The notes beneath the pieces were generated by a model. It saw nothing but the letters and a program-made list of their open reading frames with translations, had not been told where the DNA came from and did not search any database. Shown one piece after another: positions 1 to 7,880 of a stretch of 64,000 bases of DNA. The stretch is from Paludibacteraceae bacterium (lineage in GTDB: Bacteria; Bacteroidota; Bacteroidia; Bacteroidales; Paludibacteraceae), in assembly GCA_017509715.1 (NCBI GenBank), contig JAFWOU010000004.1, positions 62,001 to 126,000 on the forward strand. Reading direction: 5' to 3'. Position 1 is the first letter of the stretch. Every line of letters begins with the position of its first letter. The position numbers and the translations under genes are program-made.

Positions 1-76
1 GCGAGCGATGTGCTCCGCAAGCGGCAAAGAGCAGCGCTACCACTGCCGATGCCAGTATAAATAGATATTTCCTCAT
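1..76 (-). CDS. Lipoprotein, N-terminal fragment (runs off the window)
   Basis: Only the first 25 codons lie in the window. They begin MRKYLFILAS and continue with a hydrophobic stretch ending in a lipobox (F-A-A-C, Cys about residue 21), so this is a predicted SPII-processed lipoprotein. The signal resembles that of the lipoprotein at 43062-43502, which also starts MRKYLF. The gene follows the secreted protein at 126-623 on the same strand, separated by a repeat hairpin at 98-111, so the two may be co-transcribed. The mature part is outside the window and its function cannot be judged. Confidence 0.7.
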   Translation of the reverse strand, partial: MRKYLFILASAVVALLFAACGAHRS

Positions 77-90
77 AATGTTTTACGTTT

Positions 91-128
91 TATCGGAGTG
101 CCCGGAGGCACCTTTTGACTTTCGACTA
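91..128 (-). repeat. UCCG-tetraloop hairpin plus TCGAAAG heptamers
   Basis: On the minus strand this reads TAGTCGAAAG, a further heptamer, then GTGCCTCCGGGCAC (98-111) and TCCGATA. The hairpin has a 5-bp stem with a UCCG loop in the RNA sense of the flanking genes. The TAG at 126-128 is the stop codon of the upstream gene, so the repeat supplies the stop. Confidence 0.85.
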
Positions 129-623
129 GAAACCGTAATTCAACGATTTGATAACGCCTGCAGCTTCCAGGGCCTTGCGCAGTTCGTCTTTCTGTACGGA
201 AACCACGATGCCTACCTTATAGACCTTGTCCACCTTCATCTGCTCCTCCGTGCCGGGCACGATAGAGATATACTTACGGTACTCACCGTTGGAGGCAAAG
301 AAATGGTTGAAGAAATCTTCGTACTCCATTTCTGCACCCGGTTCACGTACCAGCGCACGCTGACCTACGCAGCCGTCGCCACCTACGAATCCCTTGAAAA
401 TCACACCATGTACGGCATTGCGCGGACAAGCCTCCAAGGCAGCTTTCAGTTTCTTGTTGTAGGTCCAAACTCGTACCAGATAGGTACCTTGCACCCCGTT
501 GCCGGCGCATTGAATCTCGTAGCGAAACTCATCCATCTCGCGCTGGGCTTTGGGTTTTGCATCAACGGTAGCCACTACGGCTGTCACCATCAATGCCAGA
601 ATGAAAAGCAATTTCTTTTTCAT
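126..623 (-). CDS. Conserved hypothetical secreted protein
   Basis: A 165-residue protein. A signal peptide is visible at residues 1-22 (MKKKLLFILALMVTAVVATV, then D-A), followed by a basic stretch and a compact domain rich in Val, Gly and Lys with two Cys. I chose the ATG at 623 because upstream in-frame codons run into the repeat at 654-703. I recognise the general look of a Bacteroidales periplasmic protein but cannot name a family. It precedes the lipoprotein at 76 in the same direction. Its TAG stop comes from the heptamer element at 91-128. Function unknown. Confidence 0.75.
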   Translation of the reverse strand: MKKKLLFILALMVTAVVATVDAKPKAQREMDEFRYEIQCAGNGVQGTYLVRVWTYNKKLKAALEACPRNAVHGVIFKGFVGGDGCVGQRALVREPGAEMEYEDFFNHFFASNGEYRKYISIVPGTEEQMKVDKVYKVGIVVSVQKDELRKALEAAGVIKSLNYGF

Positions 624-653
624 AACAAAGAGGATATTTATATGTATATTTTT

Positions 654-703
654 CAGTCTAAAGTCGATAGTCAAAGGTCGAAAGCAGATAATGATATCGA
701 CTA
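654..703 (-). repeat. Internally deleted copy of the 111-bp TAGTC...GACTA element
   Basis: The 50-bp segment starts AGTCTAAAG, carries two TCRAAAG-type heptamers and the core piece GCAGATAATGATATCG, and then closes directly with GACTA. The same left arm and core start occur in the full element at 2963-3073, so the middle appears deleted while both ends are kept. Its end provides the TAG stop of radA (701-703). Confidence 0.7.
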
Positions 704-2062
704 TTTTTTTATTAAAATGCGAAAAGCGTCTGCTACGCGCTTGACGGGTAGCAGTTCTATCTTGAGTCCGCTGAGTGCCACTTTCTGTCCGGCCGGAATG
801 ATGATACGGCGGAAACCCAGTTTCTCGGCCTCGCGGATACGTTGCTCCAGTCGGGCTACGGGACGTATCTCGCCCGCCAGGCCCACTTCGCCCGTCAGGC
901 AGGTGTCGGGATCCAGCGCGATATCCATGTTCGACGACAGCACAGCCGCCATCACGCCCAGATCGATAGCCGGGTCGTTGACGCGCAGTCCGCCGGCTAT
1001 GTTGAGGAACACGTCCTTTTGCAGCAGTTTAAACCCTACCCGCTTCTCCAGCACGGCTAGCAGCATGTTGAGTCGGCGTCCGTCGAAACCGGTAGAGGAA
1101 CGTTGCGGCGTACCGTAGGCGGCGCTGCTCACCAACGCTTGCACCTCGATCAGGAAGGGCCGCATACCCTCCACAGCCGCCGAGATAGCAATGCCCGAGA
1201 GTCCTTCGCGGGCGGTGGATAGCAGCAGTTCGGAGGGGTTGGTCACCTCGCGCAAACCGTCCTGTCGCATCTCGTAGATACCGATCTCGGAGGTGGAGCC
1301 AAAGCGGTTTTTCTGGGCCCGCAGCACGCGGTACATATGTTGCTGGTCACCCTCGAACTGCAGCACCGTGTCCACGATATGCTCCAGCACTTTCGGTCCG
1401 GCCAACGAGCCCTCCTTGGTAATATGCCCCACGATGATAAAGGGTATGTTGCGCGACTTGGCAAAGTCCAGTATACGCGTGGCGCACTCTCGAACCTGCG
1501 AGAGGCTGCCTACCGACGACTCGATAGCTTCCGTACCGATGGTCTGGATCGAATCAACTACCACCAGGTCGGGCTGCAGTTCGGTCGCATAGTCGAAGAT
1601 ACGCTCCAGCGAGGTCTCCGAGCATATGAAGAGGTTCTCGGGCCGTCCGGCCAGGCGCTCGGCGCGCAGCTTGAGTTGGCGTACGCTCTCCTCGCCGCTC
1701 GCGTAGAGGGTGCGATGATCTTTCAACTGCAGCAGGACCTGCAGCGCCAGCGTCGATTTACCGATACCCGGTTCACCGCCCAGCAGCACCAGGCTACCCG
1801 GCACCAGTCCGCCTCCCAGCACACGGTTCAGTTCACCGTTGTGCATGTCGATGCGCATCTCCTCCGTGGCGACCACCTCCTGCAAACGCATGGGTTTGCT
1901 ATCGCCCACCCGCCTGCTTTCGACTTTGAGCGAAGCGGTCTTTCGACTTTCGACTACTTCCTCATACGTGCCCCACTCGCCGCAAACCGGACAGCGTCCC
2001 AATAGCTGCGGCGCTTTTGCACCACAGTTGCTACATACATATTGTACACTCGTTTTCGCCAT
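701..2062 (-). CDS. radA: DNA repair protein RadA (Sms)
   Basis: A 453-residue RadA, a RecA-like ATPase that promotes branch migration in recombinational repair. An N-terminal zinc finger has Cys pairs at residues 10/13 and 24/27. The Walker A motif GGEPGIGKS lies near 95-103, the RadA signature KNRFG at 251-255, and a C-terminal Lon-like domain follows. The start at 2062 (MAKTSVQYVC) places the finger at the N-terminus as usual; longer in-frame codons are translated repeat. Residues about 36-54, between finger and ATPase, contain two VESR-type heptapeptides encoded by TCGAAAG repeats, an in-frame insertion. The stop codon is supplied by the repeat at 654-703. Confidence 0.96.
   Translation of the reverse strand: MAKTSVQYVCSNCGAKAPQLLGRCPVCGEWGTYEEVVESRKTASLKVESRRVGDSKPMRLQEVVATEEMRIDMHNGELNRVLGGGLVPGSLVLLGGEPGIGKSTLALQVLLQLKDHRTLYASGEESVRQLKLRAERLAGRPENLFICSETSLERIFDYATELQPDLVVVDSIQTIGTEAIESSVGSLSQVRECATRILDFAKSRNIPFIIVGHITKEGSLAGPKVLEHIVDTVLQFEGDQQHMYRVLRAQKNRFGSTSEIGIYEMRQDGLREVTNPSELLLSTAREGLSGIAISAAVEGMRPFLIEVQALVSSAAYGTPQRSSTGFDGRRLNMLLAVLEKRVGFKLLQKDVFLNIAGGLRVNDPAIDLGVMAAVLSSNMDIALDPDTCLTGEVGLAGEIRPVARLEQRIREAEKLGFRRIIIPAGQKVALSGLKIELLPVKRVADAFRILIKK
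1905..1957 (-). repeat. TCGAAAG repeat inserted in frame in radA
   Basis: In the coding sense the segment reads TAGTCGAAAG, a second heptamer, a GC-rich ACCGCTTCGCTC piece, then AAAGTCGAAAG. It encodes VESRKTASLKVESR between the zinc finger and the RecA core. The same TAGTC start is seen in the intergenic copies. Confidence 0.8.
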
Positions 2063-2071
2063 CTTTGCTTT

Positions 2072-2150
2072 ATATCGGTGTGCCCGGAGGCACCTTTCGA
2101 CTTTTTTCTTTCGACTATTTACCGGAGTGCCCGGAGGCACCTTTCGACTA
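2072..2150 (-). repeat. Double UCCG-hairpin/heptamer element between rnz and radA
   Basis: Two copies of GTGCCTCCGGGCAC (minus sense) lie at 2127-2140 and 2080-2093, each preceded by CGAAAG heptamers and followed by (A/T)CCGATA or TCCGGTA. The first starts 8 nt after the rnz stop (2148) and the second ends about 18 nt before the radA ATG. The TAG of the array is the rnz stop codon. Confidence 0.85.
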
Positions 2151-2954
2151 AAACTCTATCTTATCTCCTTCGTGGGCCAGTTGGGTATTCTGGAATACGG
2201 GCTGCGCCTCGTTGAGGAACAGTTCATGGTCATCCACGCGGGCACTATAGTGCCCCAGCAGCAGACGACCCACTTCGGCCTTTTGGGCGATGGTAGCAGC
2301 CTGTTCGGCCGTGGAATGCATCACGTGGTGGCAGAGGTGCAGGTGTTCGTTCAGATAGGTGGACTCGTGGTAGAGCATATCCACCCCACGTATCTGTTCC
2401 AGGAACGTCTCGGTATAGCGGGTGTCGGAGCAGTAGGCATAGCGTTTGTGCGGCACACGTACATAGCCACCTTCGCCATCGGGCTGACGGTGTATCTCGC
2501 TGAAGAGAAAACCGCAGCAGGGCACCGAGTGCTTGAGCGGGATAGTCTCCACCATGACCGTTCGGTCCTCAAAGATCACCTCGCGTTTGCGGGGGTTGAT
2601 CGGATGGAAGACGATGTCGTAGCTATACTCCTCGCCGAAGTAGCTAAGCCACGGACGCAGGAGCGTCTCCAGGTCGGCATGCGCATAGATATGCATGGGT
2701 TGGAGGCGGTGCTGCATGGAGAGCGTCGAGAGCAGACCGATCAGCCCGTAGCAGTGGTCGCCATGCAGGTGGGAGATGAAGATATTGTACAGACGGGACG
2801 TCCGTACGCCCAACCGCGCAATATGCAGTTGGGTTCCCTCACCGCAGTCGATCAGAAACGACTTGTCGCACAGGTCCAGTACTTGCCCCGAGGGCGAGTT
2901 CTGGAACGTCGGCCGTGCACTGCCGCACCCTAATATGGTAAGCGAAGCATTCAT
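2148..2954 (-). CDS. rnz: Ribonuclease Z (tRNA 3'-end endonuclease)
   Basis: A 268-residue metallo-beta-lactamase-fold nuclease that removes 3' trailers from tRNA precursors. The hallmark SHLHGDH lies near residues 60-66, and later metal ligands sit in YCSDT, HEST and LLGHYS segments. The start at 2954 (MNASLTILGCGSARPT) fits the family N-terminus. It lies upstream of radA on the same strand with only a 79-bp double repeat between them. It is somewhat shorter than the roughly 300 residues usual for the family. Its stop codon lies in the repeat. Confidence 0.93.
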   Translation of the reverse strand: MNASLTILGCGSARPTFQNSPSGQVLDLCDKSFLIDCGEGTQLHIARLGVRTSRLYNIFISHLHGDHCYGLIGLLSTLSMQHRLQPMHIYAHADLETLLRPWLSYFGEEYSYDIVFHPINPRKREVIFEDRTVMVETIPLKHSVPCCGFLFSEIHRQPDGEGGYVRVPHKRYAYCSDTRYTETFLEQIRGVDMLYHESTYLNEHLHLCHHVMHSTAEQAATIAQKAEVGRLLLGHYSARVDDHELFLNEAQPVFQNTQLAHEGDKIEF

Positions 2955-2962
2955 TTTGTGAT

Positions 2963-3073
2963 TAGTCTAAAGTCAAAAGTCAAAAGTCGAAAGCAGATAA
3001 TGATATCGTTGCAATCGTTGTCAATAGCGAATACAAATTAGGCTTTTTTCTTTCGACTTTCTACTTTCGACTA
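2963..3073 (-). repeat. 111-bp inverted-end repeat element, copy 1
   Basis: The element is bounded by TAGTC at 2963 and GACTA at 3073. Heptamer arrays face each other at the two ends, and a unique core between them contains GTATTCGCTATTGACAACGA when read on the minus strand. It matches 42829-42939 over all 111 positions without gaps, with about 11 mismatches by eye. It sits between the DUF4954 gene and rnz and encodes the last residues (SRK) and stop of the former. Confidence 0.85.
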
Positions 3074-5046
3074 AAATTCAATTTCTCCCGTATCTTCTCG
3101 CCTAAGGCTGATTTACGTTCAATATGCTCCAGTACGGCTTGTACGAACGAGTTGCTCTCAAAGCTACCGCGTACATGCTCGAAGTCGGCCTCACGCTGAC
3201 GGCTGTCGCCATCGGCACCGAAGCCGGTCTGGCTATTCAGGTCAAACTCCTTGCGGGCATCGTTATAGACCATGCGGTCCAGATCCACGACGGCCTGTTG
3301 CCACTCATCCACGGTGCGCAGCAGTTGGTCGAGGCTTACCTGCTCGTACGTGCAACCCCATACCTGCTCCAGTTTTTCCAGGGCCCAGGTCCACTCGTAG
3401 GAGTAGTAGTGGGCATGCATCTCGGCAAAGCGCTGACGGATGTCGTCCAGCCCGAGACGGCCTGCCTCGATATCGTTGAGCAGACGGGTCACTTCGCTGA
3501 GCGGCGCGAGCAGTCCGGCCAGGTCGGCCCAGTCGCCCGTACCCACTTCGGTGTCGGGACGCAGCGCGCGGCGCACGTCGTCCATGGTCTTCAGTTCAGC
3601 TTTCTCCAGACGCGAGATGAGCGAGTTGCCCAAGAATTTTTGAATACCTATCGTGTAGAGTGCCTTACCATGTTGCAGCGAGCTGTTGCGGATCTTGCAG
3701 TTATGGTAGCCGAACACCTCGGTGTTGGCGCCACCCAGCTGCTCCAGCTCCAGCAGCACGTCGCGTCCGTGCCACATCTTCTGCACGGTGTATGGCGAGA
3801 GCAGGTTGAAGTTGATCTGGTCGAGCTTGTCGGGATCCTTGCGGTTGTCACGTTTCGGCCATTTCTGCGCGTCGCGTATCGTACCTACGGTGCGCAAGTT
3901 GGCGCCCGGTACGAGGAACGACTCCGACTGGTTCTCAATGAGGTAGGAGAAGGGCAGTTCGGAGGTGTCGGCATGGTGGGTATGACGTCCCATGACGAGC
4001 GAGAAAGCGCCTATCTTGCTGGGCCACAGCAGGTAGCTGTCGCTCGTCGTCTTGGCGCCGCGTTCAGCCAGACCCTGGTGGATCGGACCGAGTTTGTACA
4101 TATGGTTCGACTGGTTGCTACCCGATCCGGCGTTCAGGAACGAGAACATACCGGCGATGAGCAACGTCGATTTATGGTGGGTCACGGTGTACGGACCGGC
4201 AAATATCGCGCAGGCCTCGCCGTGCATACCTTGGCAGTTGGAGAAGAACAGACTCTCTCCGGCCGAGTAGTGCTTGTCGAAGATACAACCTTGGCCAACA
4301 AAGCACTTATCAACCAGCGTAGAGTCGCCGATCGACACACCGCTACAGATGATGAAGTCGGTGCACTTGACGCCCGAACCCAGTTTGACGGGAGCGGCGG
4401 CGTTGGATTGCACCGTACCGTTCTTCAGTCGGCTGACGCCCGAGAGCACGGCATAGTCGCCGATGCGGGTATTCTTGATCGTTCCGCAGTTGAGGATGCG
4501 CACGTTCTCGCCTATCTCGCCCATCGTGGAGCGCTGACGGTCGGCGTACTCGTCGATCATCCGTTCCAGCGTACTGATGAGCGTCGGACGGTGACGGTAG
4601 AGCGTCATGACGTAAGCCAGGCTGGCGGTAAGGTGGTCGAAGATAGGTATCTCACGTCCCCCACCCTCGTTCATCACGGCTACGCGTACGCCATTACCGA
4701 ACGTCGTCTCACCGTCCACGAGGATGGCGTTGATATTCTCGATACACGTACCGCGTCCGATGCGGTAGTTGGCGATATAGTTGTTGATATTGTAGAGTCG
4801 CACATCGTCACCCAGCTCTACGTTGTGGAGCATGGCGTGGTAGATGCCGGCATCTACGGTGATGCCACCGGGCAGTTCGAATGCGCCCTCAAAGCGACCC
4901 ATCTTGACGGTACCGGAGAAGCGCACCTCACGTACGCGGTCGGCCGAGAAACCTTCGCGCACGAGCACCTGACTCCAGTCCTGGGCGTAGCAGCCCTGCT
5001 GACGCAACTGTTGCTGCTCGATATCGGTTAGTTGACGGTATTCCAT
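3061..5046 (-). CDS. DUF4954-like left-handed beta-helix protein
   Basis: A 661-residue cytoplasmic-looking protein with no signal peptide. Residues about 45-350 carry many hexapeptide-type turns ([LIV]-G-x-x-x), for example GRFEGAFELPGG, IGENVRILNCG and IGDSTLVDKCFVGQG, indicating a left-handed parallel beta-helix as in acyl- and nucleotidyltransferases. The C-terminal half is helical. The whole resembles the Bacteroidota DUF4954 family; its reaction is not known to me. Start MEYRQLTDIEQ at 5046 lies 3 nt after the upstream exonuclease stop, so the two are probably co-translated. The last three residues, SRK, and the TAG stop are encoded by the 111-bp repeat, a small C-terminal extension. 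Confidence 0.8.
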   Translation of the reverse strand: MEYRQLTDIEQQQLRQQGCYAQDWSQVLVREGFSADRVREVRFSGTVKMGRFEGAFELPGGITVDAGIYHAMLHNVELGDDVRLYNINNYIANYRIGRGTCIENINAILVDGETTFGNGVRVAVMNEGGGREIPIFDHLTASLAYVMTLYRHRPTLISTLERMIDEYADRQRSTMGEIGENVRILNCGTIKNTRIGDYAVLSGVSRLKNGTVQSNAAAPVKLGSGVKCTDFIICSGVSIGDSTLVDKCFVGQGCIFDKHYSAGESLFFSNCQGMHGEACAIFAGPYTVTHHKSTLLIAGMFSFLNAGSGSNQSNHMYKLGPIHQGLAERGAKTTSDSYLLWPSKIGAFSLVMGRHTHHADTSELPFSYLIENQSESFLVPGANLRTVGTIRDAQKWPKRDNRKDPDKLDQINFNLLSPYTVQKMWHGRDVLLELEQLGGANTEVFGYHNCKIRNSSLQHGKALYTIGIQKFLGNSLISRLEKAELKTMDDVRRALRPDTEVGTGDWADLAGLLAPLSEVTRLLNDIEAGRLGLDDIRQRFAEMHAHYYSYEWTWALEKLEQVWGCTYEQVSLDQLLRTVDEWQQAVVDLDRMVYNDARKEFDLNSQTGFGADGDSRQREADFEHVRGSFESNSFVQAVLEHIERKSALGEKIREKLNFSRK

Positions 5047-5049
5047 ATA

Positions 5050-5808
5050 TTAGGAAGCGTAAATACGAGTAAATACTTGTTTGGTATAGGCCGGGAAGTC
5101 GGTATTCATCAGCCAAGCGTAGTAGCTGGGGTCGCGGCGGAAGACGTCGCGCACACGCAGCCCTTTGTGCTTGCCGAAGTTGAAGACCTCCACGCCGTCC
5201 TTGTCGTAGGCGATACGTCCCGCAAAGTCGGCGTACTGCTGTTCGCCGCGGGTGTAGGTGTCCAGTTCGGCCACGGTGCAGGGCACGTCGGGATAGCGCT
5301 CCAGCTGGGCCAGCAGCACCTCGTACGTCGCCATCGTGTCGGCCTGTGCCGAATGGGCATCGTCCAGGTTCTTGCCGCAGTAGAACTTATACGCCGCCGT
5401 TAGGTTGCGCGGTTCGTTCTTGCGGAAGATCTGGAAGGCATCTACTAATTTCTTCGCTTTCAAATCCACCTGCACCTTGGCGCGCAGCAGTTCCTCGGCC
5501 AGCAGGGGCACGTCGAAGTAGTTGCTGTTGTAGCCGGCCAGGTCGCTGTCGGCGATGACCGCGGCGATCTCCGGTGCGATCTCCTCAAAGCGAGGCGAGT
5601 CCTTCACATCCTCGTCATAGATATGATGCACAGCCGAAGCCTCTTCGGGGATGTGCATACCCGGGTTGACGCGCAGGGTCTTGCCCTCGGCGTTACCGTT
5701 GGGGAAGACCTTGTAGTAGCTGATCTCTACGATGCGGTCGGTACCTATGTTGACGCCGGTAGTCTCCAGATCAAAGAAGACCAGCGGCCGTTCCAATTTC
5801 AGTTTCAT
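5050..5808 (-). CDS. DnaQ-like 3'-5' exonuclease (DEDDh)
   Basis: A 252-residue protein with the exonuclease fold of DNA polymerase III epsilon/RNase T. The ExoI motif FFDLETTG is at residues 11-18, the ExoII region LAGYNSNYFDVPLL follows about 80 residues later, and the ExoIII region has DAHSAQADTMATYEV, giving the DEDDh acidic residues and His. A roughly 70-residue C-terminal tail (FGKHKGLRVRDVF...YYAWLMNTDF) resembles the accessory domain often attached to such exonucleases. Start MKLKLERPLVFFD at 5808. It lies immediately upstream of the DUF4954 gene. It could be the proofreading subunit or a stand-alone DNA/RNA exonuclease. Confidence 0.88.
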   Translation of the reverse strand: MKLKLERPLVFFDLETTGVNIGTDRIVEISYYKVFPNGNAEGKTLRVNPGMHIPEEASAVHHIYDEDVKDSPRFEEIAPEIAAVIADSDLAGYNSNYFDVPLLAEELLRAKVQVDLKAKKLVDAFQIFRKNEPRNLTAAYKFYCGKNLDDAHSAQADTMATYEVLLAQLERYPDVPCTVAELDTYTRGEQQYADFAGRIAYDKDGVEVFNFGKHKGLRVRDVFRRDPSYYAWLMNTDFPAYTKQVFTRIYAS

Positions 5809-6245
5809 TATTGCTTTCTGCTTTTAATTATAGACAAAAACCTTAAAAACAAGTCTGATTCTTGATTTTAGTACTGCGTACCTGCATCTTATTCCGCTAA
5901 AATGCTCTTATGAATACATTCAACGATCATTTTATCCGAATCATCTGCATTTCTTCGAAATAAAATCAATCATCAGAGAAACATAAAAAAGTTGTCTATA
6001 GTCACTCTTACTTAATCTATATTTATCAGCCGAAGGCGGTCTATACTCTATCAGCGCAGCGGTCTCAAGAATAAAGATGTACGATGCTTTTTTTGGTTTT
6101 TCCGAAATGAGGTTGTTACTCGTAGAGTGTGGATTAGACGGAGAGGATGATCGGCAAATTTATTTGAGCGAGCAGACTATCTGGCTAAGACACAGAGCAC
6201 AAAGTGCTAACAACCCATTTCGGACATGTTTTTATTGTTTTTTTC
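5809..6245. other. Non-coding stretch between dnaN and the exonuclease gene
   Basis: About 440 bp, AT-rich in the first half. I see no convincing gene: the open frame at 6077-6322 lacks family features and ends in translated repeat. It contains the degenerate GGTCT-type repeat at 6025-6066 and a small AGCAC-AAA-GTGCT inverted repeat near 6197. No clear terminator or Bacteroidota promoter was found. Confidence 0.5.
6025..6066 (+). repeat. Degenerate GGTCT...CAG GC-hairpin repeat
   Basis: The segment contains CCGAAGGC, GGTCTATACTCTATCAG, CGCAGC and GGTCTC. This is the order of GGTCY, CAG and small GC stems seen in the in-frame insertions in rsgA (55952-56022) and the ABC ATPase (12893-12975). 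Similarity judged by eye. Confidence 0.4.
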
Positions 6246-6296
6246 TTTCGACTTTCGACTATATATCGGAGTGCCCGGAGGCACCTTTCGACTATC
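6246..6296 (-). repeat. UCCG hairpin with heptamers 3' of dnaN
   Basis: In the minus sense, GATAGTCGAAAG follows the dnaN stop, then GTGCCTCCGGGCAC (6271-6284), TCCGATATATAG and two more TCGAAAG heptamers. The hairpin starts 13 nt after the dnaN stop codon. Confidence 0.85.
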
Positions 6297-7421
6297 TTAG
6301 TCATTCAGCAACATCGGCATGAGCAGCATGAGCAGCTCCTGGTTCTCGGGTTCTTCACTCGGCAGGATCAGTCCGGCGCGAGCAGGATCAGCCAGGCGGA
6401 TCAGCACGTCGTCGGAGGTGACAGCCTGCAGGATGTCGATCAGGAACGGAGCCTTGAATCCGATAGCCATCGGCGTACCGTTGTAACTGCAAGCGATGGT
6501 CTCCTCGGCGGAAGTCGAGAAGTCAATGTCCTGTGCCGAAATCTTGATGGTGTTCTCGCTCAGCGCCAGTTTCAGCAGCGACGTACCCGAGTTAGCGAAC
6601 ACGGCTACACGCTTGCAGGCGTTGACGATCGTCTGACGATCTACGGTCACCTCGTTCTGGTTGATCTGCGGGATCACGGCGTTGTAGTTGGGGTAACGTC
6701 CCTCGATCTGACGGCACACGATCTCGGTGCGACCGAAGGTGAAGCGGGCGTTCTTCTGACCGAAGCGGATCACGGCCTCGTCCTCCTCCTTGCCCAGGAT
6801 GGCACGCAGGATGGTAGCCGGCTTCTTCGGCAGGATGAAGCTCTGCGGCGCTACACCCTTGATGTCGCGGTTGATGTAGCGCACCAGACGCTGTGCGTCG
6901 GTAGCTACGAGGGTCAGCTGCTCCTCGTTGAGGTCGAACAGTATACCGTTCATCACCGGACGCAGTTCGTCGTCAGCGGTGCAGAAAATGGTCTTGTTGA
7001 TAGCATCCAGCAGGGTCTGTGCCGGCATAGCGAAGCGGTTCACGTCCTGCTCCTCGGCGGGCATCTCGGGATACTCACGTCCGGCAACGCCTACAAACGA
7101 GTACGTACCGTTCGACGAGGTGATGTTCACGCCGAAGTTCTGGTCATCGATGTCGAAGCTCAGCGGCTGCTCCGAGAACTCCTTGAGCGTGTCGAGCAGC
7201 AGCTTGGCGCCGCTGGCTACCTTACCTTCGCCCTGTGCGTTCTCTACGTCCAGCGAGGTACGGATCGTCGTCTCGCCGTCGGAAGCGGTCAGGGTCAGTA
7301 CGTTGCCCTGCAGGTCAAACAATACATCTTCGAGGATGGCGAGGCTGTTCTTCGCCATGATAACACGGTTCACTGCCTGCAACTGTGCAAACAATTTCGA
7401 ACTGGAAACATTAAATTTCAT
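6297..7421 (-). CDS. dnaN: DNA polymerase III beta subunit (sliding clamp)
   Basis: A 374-residue beta clamp, the ring that tethers the replicative polymerase to DNA. The N-terminus MKFNVSSSKLFAQLQAVNRV, the central IEGRYPNYNAVIP and the C-terminal LLMLLMPMLLND match the three-domain clamp family at full length. The start at 7421 is preceded by an AT-rich leader and a good Bacteroidota promoter at 7481-7511. dnaA and recF are not adjacent. A UCCG hairpin element follows the stop codon. Confidence 0.97.
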   Translation of the reverse strand: MKFNVSSSKLFAQLQAVNRVIMAKNSLAILEDVLFDLQGNVLTLTASDGETTIRTSLDVENAQGEGKVASGAKLLLDTLKEFSEQPLSFDIDDQNFGVNITSSNGTYSFVGVAGREYPEMPAEEQDVNRFAMPAQTLLDAINKTIFCTADDELRPVMNGILFDLNEEQLTLVATDAQRLVRYINRDIKGVAPQSFILPKKPATILRAILGKEEDEAVIRFGQKNARFTFGRTEIVCRQIEGRYPNYNAVIPQINQNEVTVDRQTIVNACKRVAVFANSGTSLLKLALSENTIKISAQDIDFSTSAEETIACSYNGTPMAIGFKAPFLIDILQAVTSDDVLIRLADPARAGLILPSEEPENQELLMLLMPMLLND

Positions 7422-7480
7422 ATGCGTAATTCTTTTAAGTTATTATATGCGCTTTGTATGCTAAATATAATTTAGCGTGC

Positions 7481-7511
7481 AAATTTACAACAAAATAATC
7501 AATTGTGCAAA
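7481..7511 (-). promoter_or_regulatory. Bacteroidota core promoter of dnaN
   Basis: Minus strand: -33 box TTTGC at 7511-7507 and -7 box TAAATTTG at 7488-7481, spacing 18 bp, close to the Bacteroidota consensus TTTG-N19-21-TAnnTTTG. It is about 60 nt upstream of the dnaN ATG. Confidence 0.75.
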
Positions 7512-7880
7512 TAATTAGGGCAAAAAATGTAAAATTGCGTGCATTTTTATAATTTTTTGGACTAATTAGGTGCCGGTTGCAGGATACTGCGACCGTAAAT
7601 TCGGGGGGACCCTGCTTATATTATATAAGTAGGGAGGACCGAAGTTACTACAATTTTTACGACAAATTTTTACTACAATTTTTCCCCGGCAAATAAAATT
7701 GCATAAATGCAAAAAAAATCGCCTGTTTGAGCGATTTTTTGTATTATGTTTTGTATCCGCCTATGCATGGCGGATCTATCTTCCCCCACAGGCAGACCAG
7801 ATAGAGCACCTTTCATATATCGACTTTCAACCAATTATCCATGACATTCTCCTTTCCCCTCATACAGCTCTTTTCCTTTA
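7512..7880. other. Non-coding structured region between dnaN promoter and the 11-bp array
   Basis: No gene is seen. It holds a hairpin CCTGCTTATA-TTA-TATAAGTAGG (7611-7633, one G-T pair), three similar 12-13-bp units of the type ACTACAATTTTT (7648-7680), a terminator-like hairpin (7713-7740) and a perfect 7-bp stem ATCCGCC-TATGCAT-GGCGGAT (7755-7775). One TTATCCATG at 7835 is a partial match to a DnaA box. Confidence 0.55.
7713..7740. terminator. Bidirectional terminator-like hairpin
   Basis: AAAAAATCGC (7713-7722), loop CTGTTTGA, GCGATTTTTT (7731-7740): a 10-bp stem with an A tract on one side and a T tract on the other. No annotated gene ends directly at it, so it may end a small unrecognised transcript. 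Confidence 0.6.

Noticed and set aside
3124..5031. Long antisense open frame (635 codons) opposite the DUF4954 gene
   Set aside because: It has no start context, promoter or family motif; the sense frame shows hexapeptide repeats. Similar long antisense frames at 13624-14958 and 21721-23532 are also by-products of codon use.
6077..6322. Open frame of 81 codons upstream of the dnaN 3' end
   Set aside because: No recognisable motif; its last third is translated heptamer and hairpin repeat.
7835..7843. DnaA box and replication origin beside dnaN
   Set aside because: Only one imperfect TTATCCATG was found, with no dnaA gene; the evidence is too thin to call an origin.
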